Shown: positions 49,620 to 60,137 of the stretch, in pieces
Layout: each line of letters begins with the position of its first letter
Numbering within the stretch: position 1 is the stretch's first letter
Source: Antedon mediterranea
Taxonomy: Eukaryota > Echinodermata > Crinoidea > Comatulida > Antedonidae
Direction of reading: 5' to 3'
Assembly (NCBI RefSeq): GCF_964355755.1
Contig: NC_092676.1
Span: 10,772,288-10,836,287, forward strand
Length of the DNA: 64,000 bases
Notes under the pieces: generated by a model
Seen by the model: only the letters and a program-made list of their open reading frames with translations
What the model was told of the DNA's origin: nothing
Database searches by the model: none
Program-made: the position numbers and the translations under genes

Positions 49620-51540
49620 ACCAAGAAATGCAAAATATGTTCAATAAATTCAAAGTTATTAGCAAAAATGTTACCCCTTACCCCATAATTTTTAAGGATT
49701 ACAAATTACTAATACGGTCAAAATTCTTCATATTGTTAGTGCCTATACATGTTTATTTGTGTTTAATCTTTAACTTTAATTTGTATTTGTACATTGTCTT
49801 TATAGGATTGAAAAAAAAATACCAGTTTGTAATAGATTTGTTGTATTTTTGTGTTTAAAATTGAAACTTTATTAATGTTAAATTTGGAAGAAATTGTAAT
49901 TTTTGGTAATGTTCAATGATCCTTTGACCTACAATGATGTCAATATGTTACGTTTTATTTTTTCAACATGAATATAACAATTAGGCAACCTACACAGTAC
50001 ATATTAATACAAAAAAATGCAAATTTGATCACTAAATACAAAGTTATTACTTTTTTATTAGAAAAAATGTTACCCCTTACCCTATAATTGTTAATAACAA
50101 ATTATTATTAACGGACAAAATGTCTTCATAAATTCATAGAATATTTGTTTGTTTAATTTCAATTTTCTTATTCATTGTGTCTATATGTTTAGGAAAACAT
50201 CAACATAAGATCTTTTGTAAGTTTGTGTTTAAAATTGAAATGTATAAGTTAATTTAGAAGAAATTGCATTTTTGATTGAAGGTCATTGACCTTTGACCTC
50301 TAAAGACGTCAATAGATGCTGGATTCATTTTTAAAAAGTATACTACAATAATGAAATCCATACACTACATAATGATAACATGAAAATGTAAATCTGTTCA
50401 CTAAATCTTAAGTTATTTGCAAAAACGTTACCCCCTACCCCATAATTGTCACAAATTACTAATGACGAACAAGTTTCTTTATAATGCACAGCATATTCAA
50501 TTTTGAAAAAATGTTAAATTCAATTTTCTTATTTATTGTGTCTATAGGTTTAAGAAAACATTAGTTTGCATAAGATTTCCTGTATTTTTGTGTTTAAAAT
50601 TGAAATTTATAAGCTAATTTAGAAGAAATTGCATTTTTTATTAAAGGTCAGTGACCTTTTGACCTCTAAAGATGTCAACAAATGCGGGATTCATTTTTAA
50701 AAAGTATATTACAATTAGGCAATCTATACACTACATATTGATAGCAAGAAAATGCAAATCTGTTAACTAAATTGTAAGTTATTCGCAAAAATGTTACCCC
50801 CTATCCCATAATTGTAAACGATTACAAATTACTAAAAACAACAAATTTCTTTATAATACACAGCATATTCATATTTTGTTAATCTTTAACTTTTATTTTC
50901 TTGTTTATTGGGTCTATATGTTCATGAAAACATCAGTTTGCATAACATCTATTGTATTTTTTTTGTTAAAAACTGAAAGTTATAAGTTAATATTAGACAA
51001 AAAATCATTTTTTATTAAAGTTCAATGACCTTCTGACCTCTAATGGCATCAATAATTGTTGGATTTACTTAGAAAAATATATTACACTTAAGCAGTCTAT
51101 ACACTACATATTTTGATACCAAGAAAATGCAAATCTGTTCATTAAATCCCGAGTTATTAGCAAAAGTGTTACCTCCTACCCCAAAATTTTGTGTTGCATA
51201 TTTTCTGTAGGCGGTGTTATATAATCCTCAAAAATGACTATTAAACTGTACAATTGGCATTGCTATCATGGATTTTTGAAAAGTAGACATATTAAGCTTT
51301 CCAAAAATGTATGGTAGCATTTGCCACCAATTTGATACCGAAAAAATGTCTGGCCCATGGACTAAAAGGTAATCGATCAGAATAGCAAAGCGTTTTCGAG
51401 ATATAAAGTCAAAGTTGACCAATTATTACAATGTGTTATATATGTATCTATAAATTTACATACGGGCAAAATTCGGTAAATCGCGCGTTACTTCTAGAAT
51501 TTTTACTCAATGGTAAATAAAGGTGGCTCATACGTTTGGC

Positions 51541-52440
51541 ACCAATTTTATTTATTTATTTATTTATTTATTCAAGATAAAAAACACCAAAACAGGATCG
51601 CCATAAAATATACATTTGATTTACATAAAAAAGAACAAGGAACGAACAGATTTATATATTATTAAAAATGACATTAAAAGCAGAAGTATTACAACTAAAA
51701 ATATCGACGTAAGGAAACGTTTGAACTAAACTATTATAAGAATGAGCAACCCGACAAAAAATACCGTTACGTACATTAACACGAGAAAACTGCACTTTTA
51801 AAAGATTATTAATACGAAGTTTACGCACAGGGACACGAAAATGAAATTGAGAGACAAATTTACAATCAAACTTTGAATTTAAGCATTTAAAAAGAAAAAT
51901 CATGTCGGTTCGTGTGCGTCAGTACTTGGCAAGAATTTACTGGTGTTGAGAGAACCAGCTGCTGGGCCGAGGAACTTTATGAATTTAGTATGAATCCAAT
52001 CGATTCTTGTGGCATGAATTTGGGATATTGAGTTGTAGATAACAGAACAGAAGTCCAAGGACGGAGTAATTAATGAGGTATAAAGGGCAAATTTAGCTGG
52101 AGGTATAAAATATATGCAATGTTTCCACATCAGCCCGAGCAGCCGGTAACCACGTGAGTAGAAAAAGTTAATTTTTCATCCACGTGCACTTCAACCCTTT
52201 CCAGTGAATCACAGTTAATTTTGTATTCGTAAGCGACAAGATTTTATTTCCTTTTTAAAGAACATGTTAAAACTTTACATTTCTCAGGCTTCAGAGACAG
52301 TTTCCAGACGGTGGTCCATTCAAATAGACAATCTATGTCTCCCTGAAGCGCACGCGAGTCATCTGGGGTTTTGATAATCTTGTAGATCTTGAGGTTGTCC
52401 GCGAACGCAAGGCACCGGGAATGTAAGAAAAAAACCACCT
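51541..52440 (-). pseudogene. LINE reverse transcriptase 3' fragment, minus strand
   Basis: Minus-strand frames: 52438-52244 (RT palm: LAFADNLKIYKIIKTPDDSR, DIDCLFEWTTVWKLSLKPEK), 52130-51900 (thumb: FALYTSLITPSLDFCSVIYN) and 51903-51652 (C-terminal tail). The catalytic pair reads FADN instead of FADD, and frames are broken. The 3' end at about 51545 is a (TTTA)n run on the plus strand, i.e. AAAT-type repeats as in LINE tails. Confidence 0.75.
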
Positions 52441-52559
52441 AATATAACCCTGTTTACTAATTAAGTTGAGTTAGATCATTATTTATCCCCGGATTGATTA
52501 TAGACAATTCGGTAACTGCAAAGGATTGTCCACCACCCACTGTCTGATATTTACCACTA

Positions 52560-53846
52560 TCTAGTTTCAGGTGCAGAGAAGCCTAAAAACATTAGCACAC
52601 ATTTTTCCAAGGCGTTTGAGTTAGTTGACCATCAAATCTCAGTCACTACTCAAACTTGGGGCACCTCCCCCACTCGTACAGTGGGTGGTGGACTTCCTGA
52701 CGGAAAGAAAATAAAAAGTCTTGGATATTGGATTGAGTTGATGGGTGGAGTGCCCCAGGGTACTATCATTGGTCCCATAGCAATTTTACCTATGATCAAT
52801 GACGCTTTAGTTAACATCAATAATAACAAAATGAAAGTGTGGTAATATTTAGACAACCTCACACTTGCTGAAAATAGGACTAGTGGTGATGCATCGATTC
52901 AAACTAGTTTAGACACTCGCCCGTATTCTTAAACCGGACTTGAAAAAGTCTGGTTTAAGAATACGGCGCAAGTTTGAATGGAGCTTTAATAATAAACTAA
53001 ATAAATGCAATTTTAGTAAACATATATCCCCCCTCTCCTGATTTGCATATATCTAATAACTCTTTGGCTGTAGTACAGGAAGTTAAATTGTTACTGTAGG
53101 TGTAATCATTCAAAACAATTTAAAGTGGCAAAGCCAGGTAGATAAAATTTGTATTAAAGCTAACAAGAAAATATTTATGATACGCAAGTTAAACAGAGCA
53201 GGTCTTAATAGTAATGAACTTGTTTCTGATTAAAAGGGTTATTTGAGACCGGTGCTTAAGTATGCAGCCCTTTTGTGGCATGCGGGTCTAAAGCCTGGTT
53301 TCCATAAAATTGGTACACGACAGAGCGTAGCGATTCTATGGATTTGGATTTATCGGGGATTTAGTATGCGAGTGCTAAGTATTCTTTGGTACTTGTATAC
53401 GATTCATCGCCGACAAAATCGGCAAAGTTGAACATGGTTGAACTTTGCCGATTTGACTGCGATGAATCGGGGAGCCTTCCCGATTGCGTCGGCGACATCT
53501 GCGCGTGTAGCGATTTTAATGGAAACGCTGTAGCGACGGTGTAGCGATTTTATGGAAACCAGGCTTTACGCAGGGACAGGTGAATAAGATTCAGAAGCGT
53601 GTCTGCAAGATTGTGTTGGGCAGAGAGTATACAACATACTCGGATTCCTGTGCCATTTTAAATCTTGAACCTCTCCACACTAGAAGATGGCACACTTGCA
53701 AGGTTTTTGCATCTAAAGCACATGCCTCTGGCCAATTCTCCACCTGGTTCCATGTCCTCAGTAAAATGGAAAATTATAGTTATAAAACCAAACGTTTCCA
53801 GACTAGTCCAGTTCCTATTATGGTTGAACTTTTGAAGAAACTTTAA
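52560..53846 (+). pseudogene. LINE reverse transcriptase fragment, plus strand, interrupted by a MITE
   Basis: Frame-broken pieces: AFELVDHQ near 52607; LGAPPPLVQWVVDFLTERK near 52660; GGVPQGTIIGPIA near 52745 (RT motif QGxxxGP); FRQPHTC-type degraded catalytic region near 52850; VLKYAALLWHAGL at 53250-53290; then after the inserted MITE VNKIQKRVCKIVLGREYTTY (53580) to the C-terminal end near 53846. Typical of CR1/Jockey-type LINEs. It is inactive. Confidence 0.75.
53289..53568. mobile_element. 280-bp palindromic MITE inserted in the LINE fragment
   Basis: The left end AAGCCTGGTTTCCATAAAAT (53291) and right end ATTTTATGGAAACCAGGCTT are perfect 20-bp inverse copies, with TA on both sides (TA target duplication). 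A second internal inverted pair (CGATGAATCG / CGATGAATCG with caaagttgaac and its inverse) makes the whole element palindromic. It interrupts the reverse transcriptase frame between HAGL and the VNKIQKR segment. Confidence 0.85.
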
Positions 53847-54871
53847 TTTATTTATTTTTTTGCTTGTATTATTTGAGGTAACTGCAGTCTAACTTATTCT
53901 TATTCATATTTTTATATATAGTTGATAGAGTTGTCTATAGTTTAAATTTTTTTTATTGTGTTATACATATGCAATTCAGCCATGTGCCGCCATGTATGTA
54001 CTTTTAAATGAGAATTTTTGAATAAATATACCGAGATATTATTGACGATTAAAACGAATTGAGGTTCAACGATTTCCTGATCGTGGTATACACTGTCTAA
54101 TGGATGTTGATGCTGAAAAATACCTGCACACAATAATACGAGGATGCTTTGCATTTACAGGCCTATCTCCTTCTACGACATTTGAAGTGCAAAATTCTTA
54201 CTGTGAGTGTACTGTTTAAACACAATTATACAAATAAACTTTATTACTCACAGTTGCTTCTCAACGTTAATTGTATAATTAATAATTATGACAACAAATA
54301 TAAACGTCACAAGGTGTACAGTTACATGTTCTATTTCAATCGACTATGACTGACAGTTTTAACAAACTATTGTTTAAGTTTGACTCAAGTAATTCCCAGG
54401 GTGCTAATTTTAGTTGACTACATAAATCACCATGTCTATTTATTTGTTCCTGCAAACGAGTCCACTTTTTTTTCTTAGCCCAGCCCCAACCATAGAGCTG
54501 GTCATGGATACTTATAAATTTCCGGGACCTCTAGCTAGCAACTCTATTTTTCAAAATGTTTTTAGCTCCTCTCCAACCATGGTGGGCTGGTTCTGTAGAC
54601 TTATAATTTTGTTTCGTATTTCAATGTAAAATGCAATTTCCAGGTACTCAGCTCTATTTACACAATTTTCTTAGCTCAGCACCCACCATGGTAGCGCAAA
54701 GGTTGTTGAATAGATACATATAATCATAAAAATATCCAGATTCGTAATCGGAAAATTCTGGTCCAGAAAAGTTGTATGGCCATTTGTCCCCTATTAGGTG
54801 GTAATACCCCCTCTCCTGTCTGCCACCGGACTATGAACTGAAGGTGGCATATTTAAGTGTGTGCATCATTT
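53847..54871. other. Non-coding stretch
   Basis: AT-rich sequence; the right part (54430-54834) belongs to the outer inverted repeat described at 45185-54834 and contains two imperfect repeats of cttagc(t/c)cagc(a/c)cc. No gene is recognised. Confidence 0.45.
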
Positions 54872-55192
54872 AGTGAGTGAGTGGCCGAGCGGTTAAGACA
54901 GTGGAACCGTAATCACGTAGCCATAACATCGGCAGGGGTTTGAGGTTCACTCACTCCATGGCTCTGGTGGTAGAACGAGTCTTCTCGGATAAGGACTATA
55001 AACCGTAGGTCCAGTGTACACAACTTGATCGTGTGCACTTTAAAGAACCTAGTACATCTTTCGAGATGAGTAGGGGGTTACCCCGGTGTATTAGTACATC
55101 ACAGCCACTGATCACCAACTGGGCCCTCTGGGAGATCAGTCTTTGACTGAAGAGGTCACCCAGTATAAAGATAAAACAAACAAACAAACAAA
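54872..55192 (+). mobile_element. tRNA-derived SINE (second family), copy 1
   Basis: Starts GTGAGTGGCCGAGCGGTTAA (A box TGGCCGAGCGG, as in class II tRNA-Ser/Leu) and a B-box region GGGTTTGAGGTTC, then a long conserved body including cgatgaaggtt-free central words ccccggtgtattagtacatc and gggccctctgggagatcagt, with tail (AAAC)n. The second copy is at 59255-59636. It lies in the intron immediately beside the donor of the exon at 55200-55262. Confidence 0.8.
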
Positions 55193-55199
55193 CATTCAC

Positions 55200-55262
55200 C
55201 TTGGATTCTGGTTCATCTTGCCATATTTCTTCTTTTCTGATTTTGCCTTCCTTATACAGTAT
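55200..55262 (-). CDS. Internal exon of the same unidentified minus-strand gene
   Basis: Acceptor ATTCAG, 63 bp, donor GTGAAT. Encodes ILYKEGKIRKEEIWQDEPES then K, in phase 0 at both ends, so it joins the EIPAAPLK exon cleanly. Charged, coding-like composition; no frame continues past the splice sites. A SINE ends about 7 bp beyond the donor. Confidence 0.6.
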
Positions 55263-55329
55263 CTGAATACATAAAATGATCATAGAAGTATGCATATATA
55301 TACGTTATTACTATTTAATCAACCAACTT

Positions 55330-56010
55330 TCTCTCAAGTAACTGCCAACTTACCAATAGTTATATGCCTAATAAAAAAAGCTTACCAATCTGTGTTTTTC
55401 GCAGCATTTGACACCTTTTTTTCCTCTACTTATTTTGACCAAGTTCAAATTTTTGCTTTTATGTGTTTATTGATAAGGAAATTTGTCAACTTGGTGTCCA
55501 AATTTTAACAGATTTGTCACCCATTTGAAAAATGACCACATATGTTGTGACCCACCCACCTTATATCTTGGTAACCGCTATAACTTATACATTTCATTTT
55601 AGTTTCAAACTCACAATAATGTTTATATTTGCTCTAATAAACAAGTTTGTTGAAGAATGGCGGGAAAGGTTATTTCTGGGTTTTTGACCTCTGACCTCTT
55701 AATGTTATATCTCAATAACTGCTGGTCATACAGCAAAATTGATCTTAAATTGTTTTTATAAGGTCTGTTTTTCTATTTTGCTCAAGTATTAACAAATCAC
55801 AATACATACTTGGTACACTATTATTTTATTTGTGATTTGATGAAAAAAATGTATTTTTATTTATATAAATAGGTAATTTTGACCCTTGACCTTGTATTAT
55901 CATATCTTAATTACGAATGCCCATTCATCTTTCAAAATAGTGCCAAATTGTTCGTAACATGTATATTTCTATTTGTCCTAATGGATCATTTTGCAGTAAA
56001 TGTCATTAAA
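55330..56010. repeat. Diverged arm-like sequence related to the 41.1-44.4 kb element
   Basis: Bases 55470-55780 follow the arm of the element at 41119 (caacttggtgtccaaattttaa; atcttggtaaccgct; ttgacctctgacct; atctcaataactgctggtca). No inverse partner is found nearby, so it is a solo or old copy. Confidence 0.5.
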
Positions 56011-56411
56011 CTAACGTAATAAATTGGACTTCACATAAAATTATTAACAGAGAATCAGACACCTACAGCAGACTCATAAAAGAGGCAATTTGGATACGAA
56101 GAAAACAAAACACCATCAACCGAAAAGAAGGCGCACACCAACTGAGTTACATATACAGTATGACCCTGTAATTAGACAGACCTGGCCCTCTAGAGGTCAG
56201 TCAGTCTAATTGCAGTAGTCATTCTTCTAAAAAAGTTGTTAGTGAAAGGAACAATGAAACCGTCAAGAAAGGTATTTACCATCATGGTCTCTACATAAAA
56301 TGTAGCTTTCTGGTTCGCTAAAGTTTACTATGCTTATAGAAGAAAAAACAAATAGAAATAACATGCATATTCTACTTTTCCAAATAAGCAATTAAAAGTT
56401 TAAACAAAAAC

Positions 56412-56449
56412 CTCTTGTCCGGCAGACAATGGGCTCTTTTCTTCTTTAA
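56412..56449 (-). CDS. Possible upstream exon of the same gene
   Basis: A 38-bp candidate with acceptor CTGTAG and donor GTTTTT. Encodes KEEKSPLSAGQE and ends in phase 0, as needed for the next exon. The donor is weak and the acceptor tract is poor, so this is only a suggestion from phase and composition. Confidence 0.3.
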
Positions 56450-58384
56450 CTACAGTTTTTCATCAAACTTTTGATGGACAATATTATTATGTGACATTAA
56501 ATGGCATATTCAATAAAAAAATTGTTTTAAAATTATTTTTAAGAGGGATAATATTTTAATTACATAGGCCTAGGTAAATGTACCTTAAGATTTAAGCTAG
56601 AAAATAAGCAAATAATAGAAGAAAACAATTTTTATTATTATTTATTAGTTTTACATTCAATTGTATAATATTTAGGATATACAGCAGGTCTCAATCCAAT
56701 TACCGACCACTTTTCGAACCCGTATTTTAGTGGTTGTAGCTTCCGTCTCCGATTTGATTCCTCCAACTAAAGATCGGCGCTAGAAATGGTCAATTAAACC
56801 ATAATGGTAATTTTGCTCCCTAATGGTAGAGGGTAAAATGTAATCAGGTTGGTTTGTCAATCTTTTTTTCATTGTGTGTATGTTGTATATTGTTTGATTT
56901 TCTTCTAACTTTCAGAGGCTGTTCTACCCTAAAAATGCATTAATTTTAAAAGTTTATTTTAATGTGGTCTTTAGTTGAGAGAAAAATTGATAAAAAAGTA
57001 TCCCCAAACCATGGTCTAATTAGGATTAGTTTTAAATTGCAATAACAATTGATTAATTGACAACAACAATATATTGCTGAACAATTCTGTTTTAATTTCA
57101 TCACAATCGGACTATAAAAACTTTACTTTCTTACGACCGATAATTTTAAGTAGTTGGTAATATTAATAAAATATGCAATTTTTATATTTGAATTATCATA
57201 TTGGCTTGCCACCTCCTGCCATTAAAAATCGTGTTAATCTATAGAATATTAAATTATGCATTTGACCATGTATGTTGTTGGGGTGTTAGTACAACAAACA
57301 TGTTTTTAATATATGACTAAGCAGTGTTTTCTTCATATTTCTTCATATTTAAATTGTAGTGCCTGGTGATTGGTTAGTGGTTATGTCATCCACATCACAT
57401 CCAATCACCGGGCCTAATTGAATGAAAACTGTGATCCTTGACTCAGGGTTTGGCTGGCTATGTATAGTTGCAATACGTCACCACTGACTCTACTACTCTC
57501 TAGCTCTCGTTTCGTTTTAAAAAAGAAGACGCAAGGCGAACTCAACCATAAACAAAAGAAGCATAAAAGTATAGCTACTACACTTAATGAATAGGCCTAT
57601 ACCTGCAGGCCTATATCAATGTCGGCAAATCATAGGGTTTACTAGTAAGCCTAGAAGGCCTGGTCCTAGTATCCTTGCTGATTTTTTTTAAAATTTACAT
57701 GTAGGCTGAATAACAACTAGTTGTTGCCTCAGATGTATGGCTATACTACAGGTCATAAAAACATTAGCATAGATCAATCACGGAAGATTTCCAACATGGC
57801 AAAATTAATGTTTTTTTAAACCCAAAGATTACTACAAACAATTTGTATTTAATTTTGTTATTACATTTATTAATAATATTGTAATATTTCTGGGAGATCG
57901 TTTAATTTGAATTCAGAAAAGTTATATTAAATTCGTCGCATAAAGTTGTGTTCGTTGCCATAGCAGCTAGCGCTAAAATATAAAATATTAATCATCCCAC
58001 CAAGATAAGAGCACGCGAAAGCATAGCCAACAAGTTTAAAGGTTGTTGAGAATGTGGAGTAAACAATATATTAGGCACGCGACCATTTCTTTGTTAACGA
58101 CGGTTAATTAAACTGTGTTTATTTTTTAACATTGAGGGTGGTCCGCGCTCTGTCGGTTAGAGTCATGGAAGCTTTGATCTCAAACTGATGCATATCCTTA
58201 ATCCTTCTTGAAAACAATTATGACTTAAATAACAAAGAATTTATGCTAATAGATGATTTAAATTGTGATCTATACTTACAAATAATCCTACTTGCTATAC
58301 TAAAAATTAATTGGAATAAACTAAAAATAATAATTTTTTAACCCAACTAATAACAACACCAACAAGAATCCTACAAGAAAGCAA
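56450..58384. other. Non-coding stretch with a short inverted repeat
   Basis: Bases 57360-57415 contain GCCTGGTGATTGG and CCAATCACCGGGCC as an inverted pair. A CRE-like TGACGTATTGC (minus strand, near 57478) and a slightly GC-richer patch at 57470-57620 could be promoter sequence of the minus-strand gene, but nothing confirms it. Confidence 0.35.
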
Positions 58385-60137
58385 CTTTATATAGATCATT
58401 TTTACACATCAGATCCTGATAAAGTATCAAAACCAGGTGTTTTACATACAGGAATGTGTGATCACTAAGCAATTTATGTGTAAAGATAAGAAACCTATGA
58501 GTAAACATAAATATGTTAACAACAGAAACTATAAACATTTTAATGAAAATGCTATCAAAATTGATATGCAAAATGTCAATTGAGCTGACATAGATATTCA
58601 AATGCTGATACTGCACTTAATTTCTTTGAAAAAAACATTTTTAGATATTGCTAACAAACATGCCCCTATGAAGAAAAAACTAGCCCATGGATAACTGATG
58701 ACCTCATATCTACTAATGAAAAAGCGTGATAAGAAAAAAGCTAATATTAGGAAAATACCCATAATTTATGGAATGTGTTTAAAAAACTAAGAAACAACGT
58801 AAATCAAAATAAAAAGTGTAAGACAGAGTATTTCTCAAATCAATTAAAAACCAAGGACTCTAAAAACATTTGGGAAACATTAGGTATATTGTCCCATCTA
58901 AAAGTAAAAACAATCAAATACCTGCACTTAATACTAAAAATGGTCTTTAATCAGACCTCAAAACTACTGCTAACGAAATGAACAATTATTTTGCAAATGT
59001 AGGACGAAATTTAGCTAAAGAATTTAAAAATATTGAAAATCCTAATGACAGTAATATTCCAGGTTCAAATATAAACAATACATTTAATTTTAAGAAGTAG
59101 ATTACCAGTATATATAATCAATTCAAGTTAACACTTATTTCTTTCAAAACAACAATAAAAAAGAACATTTCTTTTAATTTACAAATATTTTATGAAAATA
59201 AAACAGACTAGAAAAGAAAGAAGTGTCTTAAAAAATGGTAGTTAGTTAGTTAGTTGAGTGAGTGGCCGAGCGGTTAAGACAGTGGAACCGTAATCACGTA
59301 GCCATAACATCGGCAGGGGTTCGAGGCTCACTCACTCCATGGTTCTGGTGGTAGAACGAGTCTTCTCGGATAAGGACTAGGCCTATAAACCGTAGGTCCA
59401 GTGTACACAACTTGCTCGTGTGCACTTTAAAGAACCTAGTACATCTTTCGAGACGAGTAGGGGGTTTACACAACTTGCTCGTGTGCACTTTAAAGAACCT
59501 AGTACATCTTTCGAGACGAGTAGGGGGTTACCCCGGTGTATTAGTACATCACAGCCACTGATCACCAACTGGGCCCTCTGGGAGATCAGTCTTTGACTGA
59601 AGAGGTCACCTCGTATAAAGATAAAACAAACAAACACATTTCTTTGAGTTTTGAAGTCCCAAAAAGTAAAAAACCAACTAGAAACTAGTATTTCATATGC
59701 AGTAACCAAATCAAATAAATTTCTGCTAAATTATTAAAACTTGCAATAAATTCAATTATATCTCCAATAACTTTTATAATAAATATGTCTTTAATTTCTG
59801 GAGAATTGCCTAATCATTTAAAAAATGAAAGTATATAATGTTCAATTTTTTAAAATGGTAAAAGAAAAGAATAATGTAATTATCGACCAATTTTAATTTT
59901 GCCCATTATATCTAAACTTCTTGAACGTGCTGTTTTTGATCAGCTTTACCCATTTATTGAGCCTTTATTCTATGAACAACAATCTGGTTTCCAGCCTATT
60001 TTCTCTACATCAGCTTTATTAAACATTACTGAGGACTGGATTGATGAAATTGACAGTGGTAATTTTGTAGGATTAGTATGTTTAGATATGTATATCTCAA
60101 AAAAGCTTTTGACACAGTTGATCATGACATGACATGA
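58385..60137 (+). pseudogene. LINE copy, 5' half (endonuclease end and reverse transcriptase start)
   Basis: Frame-broken reading: DPDKVSKPGVLHTGMCDH near 58412 (end of endonuclease, GxxDH motif with Ser replaced by Cys), NKHAPMKK...SPWITDDLIS near 58655-58715, LWNVFKKLRNNVNQ near 58760-58800, ANEMNNYFANVGRNLAKEFK near 58970. After the SINE come SAKLLKLAINSIISPITFII near 59728 and SKLLERAVFDQLYPF, FYEQQSGFQP and KAFDTVDHD near 59907-60127 (RT motifs). Class is CR1/L2-like. It breaks off at the Helentron-like element and resumes at about 63051. Confidence 0.75.
59255..59636 (+). mobile_element. tRNA-derived SINE (second family), copy 2, with internal duplication
   Basis: A box TGGCCGAGCGG and B box GGTTCGAGGCTC. 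Same body and (AAAC)n tail as 54872-55192. A segment of about 62 bp (acacaacttgctcgtgtgc to gagtagggggtt) is repeated in tandem at 59404-59528. Inserted in the LINE copy. Confidence 0.85.

Larger units (their letters stand above)
45283..51365. mobile_element. 6.1-kb foldback element with arms of about 370-bp tandem units
   Basis: The left arm 45283-47560 and right arm 49620-51365 are inverse copies, starting TAGTCCATGGGCCAG. Each arm holds about five diverged units of 310-396 bp, recognisable by GGGGTAGGGGGTAACA (near 45475, 45847, 46215, 47158, 47468) and its inverse (near 49668, 50064, 50421, 50789, 51166). Units contain GAGGTCAAAGGTCAATGACC-type words. The left arm is interrupted by a Helentron-like copy that is absent from the matching place in the right arm. 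No transposase gene is recognised. Confidence 0.85.
45185..54834. repeat. Outer inverted repeat bracketing the 45-55 kb cluster
   Basis: TAGTCCGGTGGCAG at 45185 and CTGCCACCGGACTA ending at 54834 begin matching inverse segments of about 95 bp (left 45185-45280, right 54737-54834), including aggggacaaattgcc and gaccagaattttt. They may be the ends of one old element now holding nested insertions, or two independent copies in opposite orientation. Confidence 0.55.
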
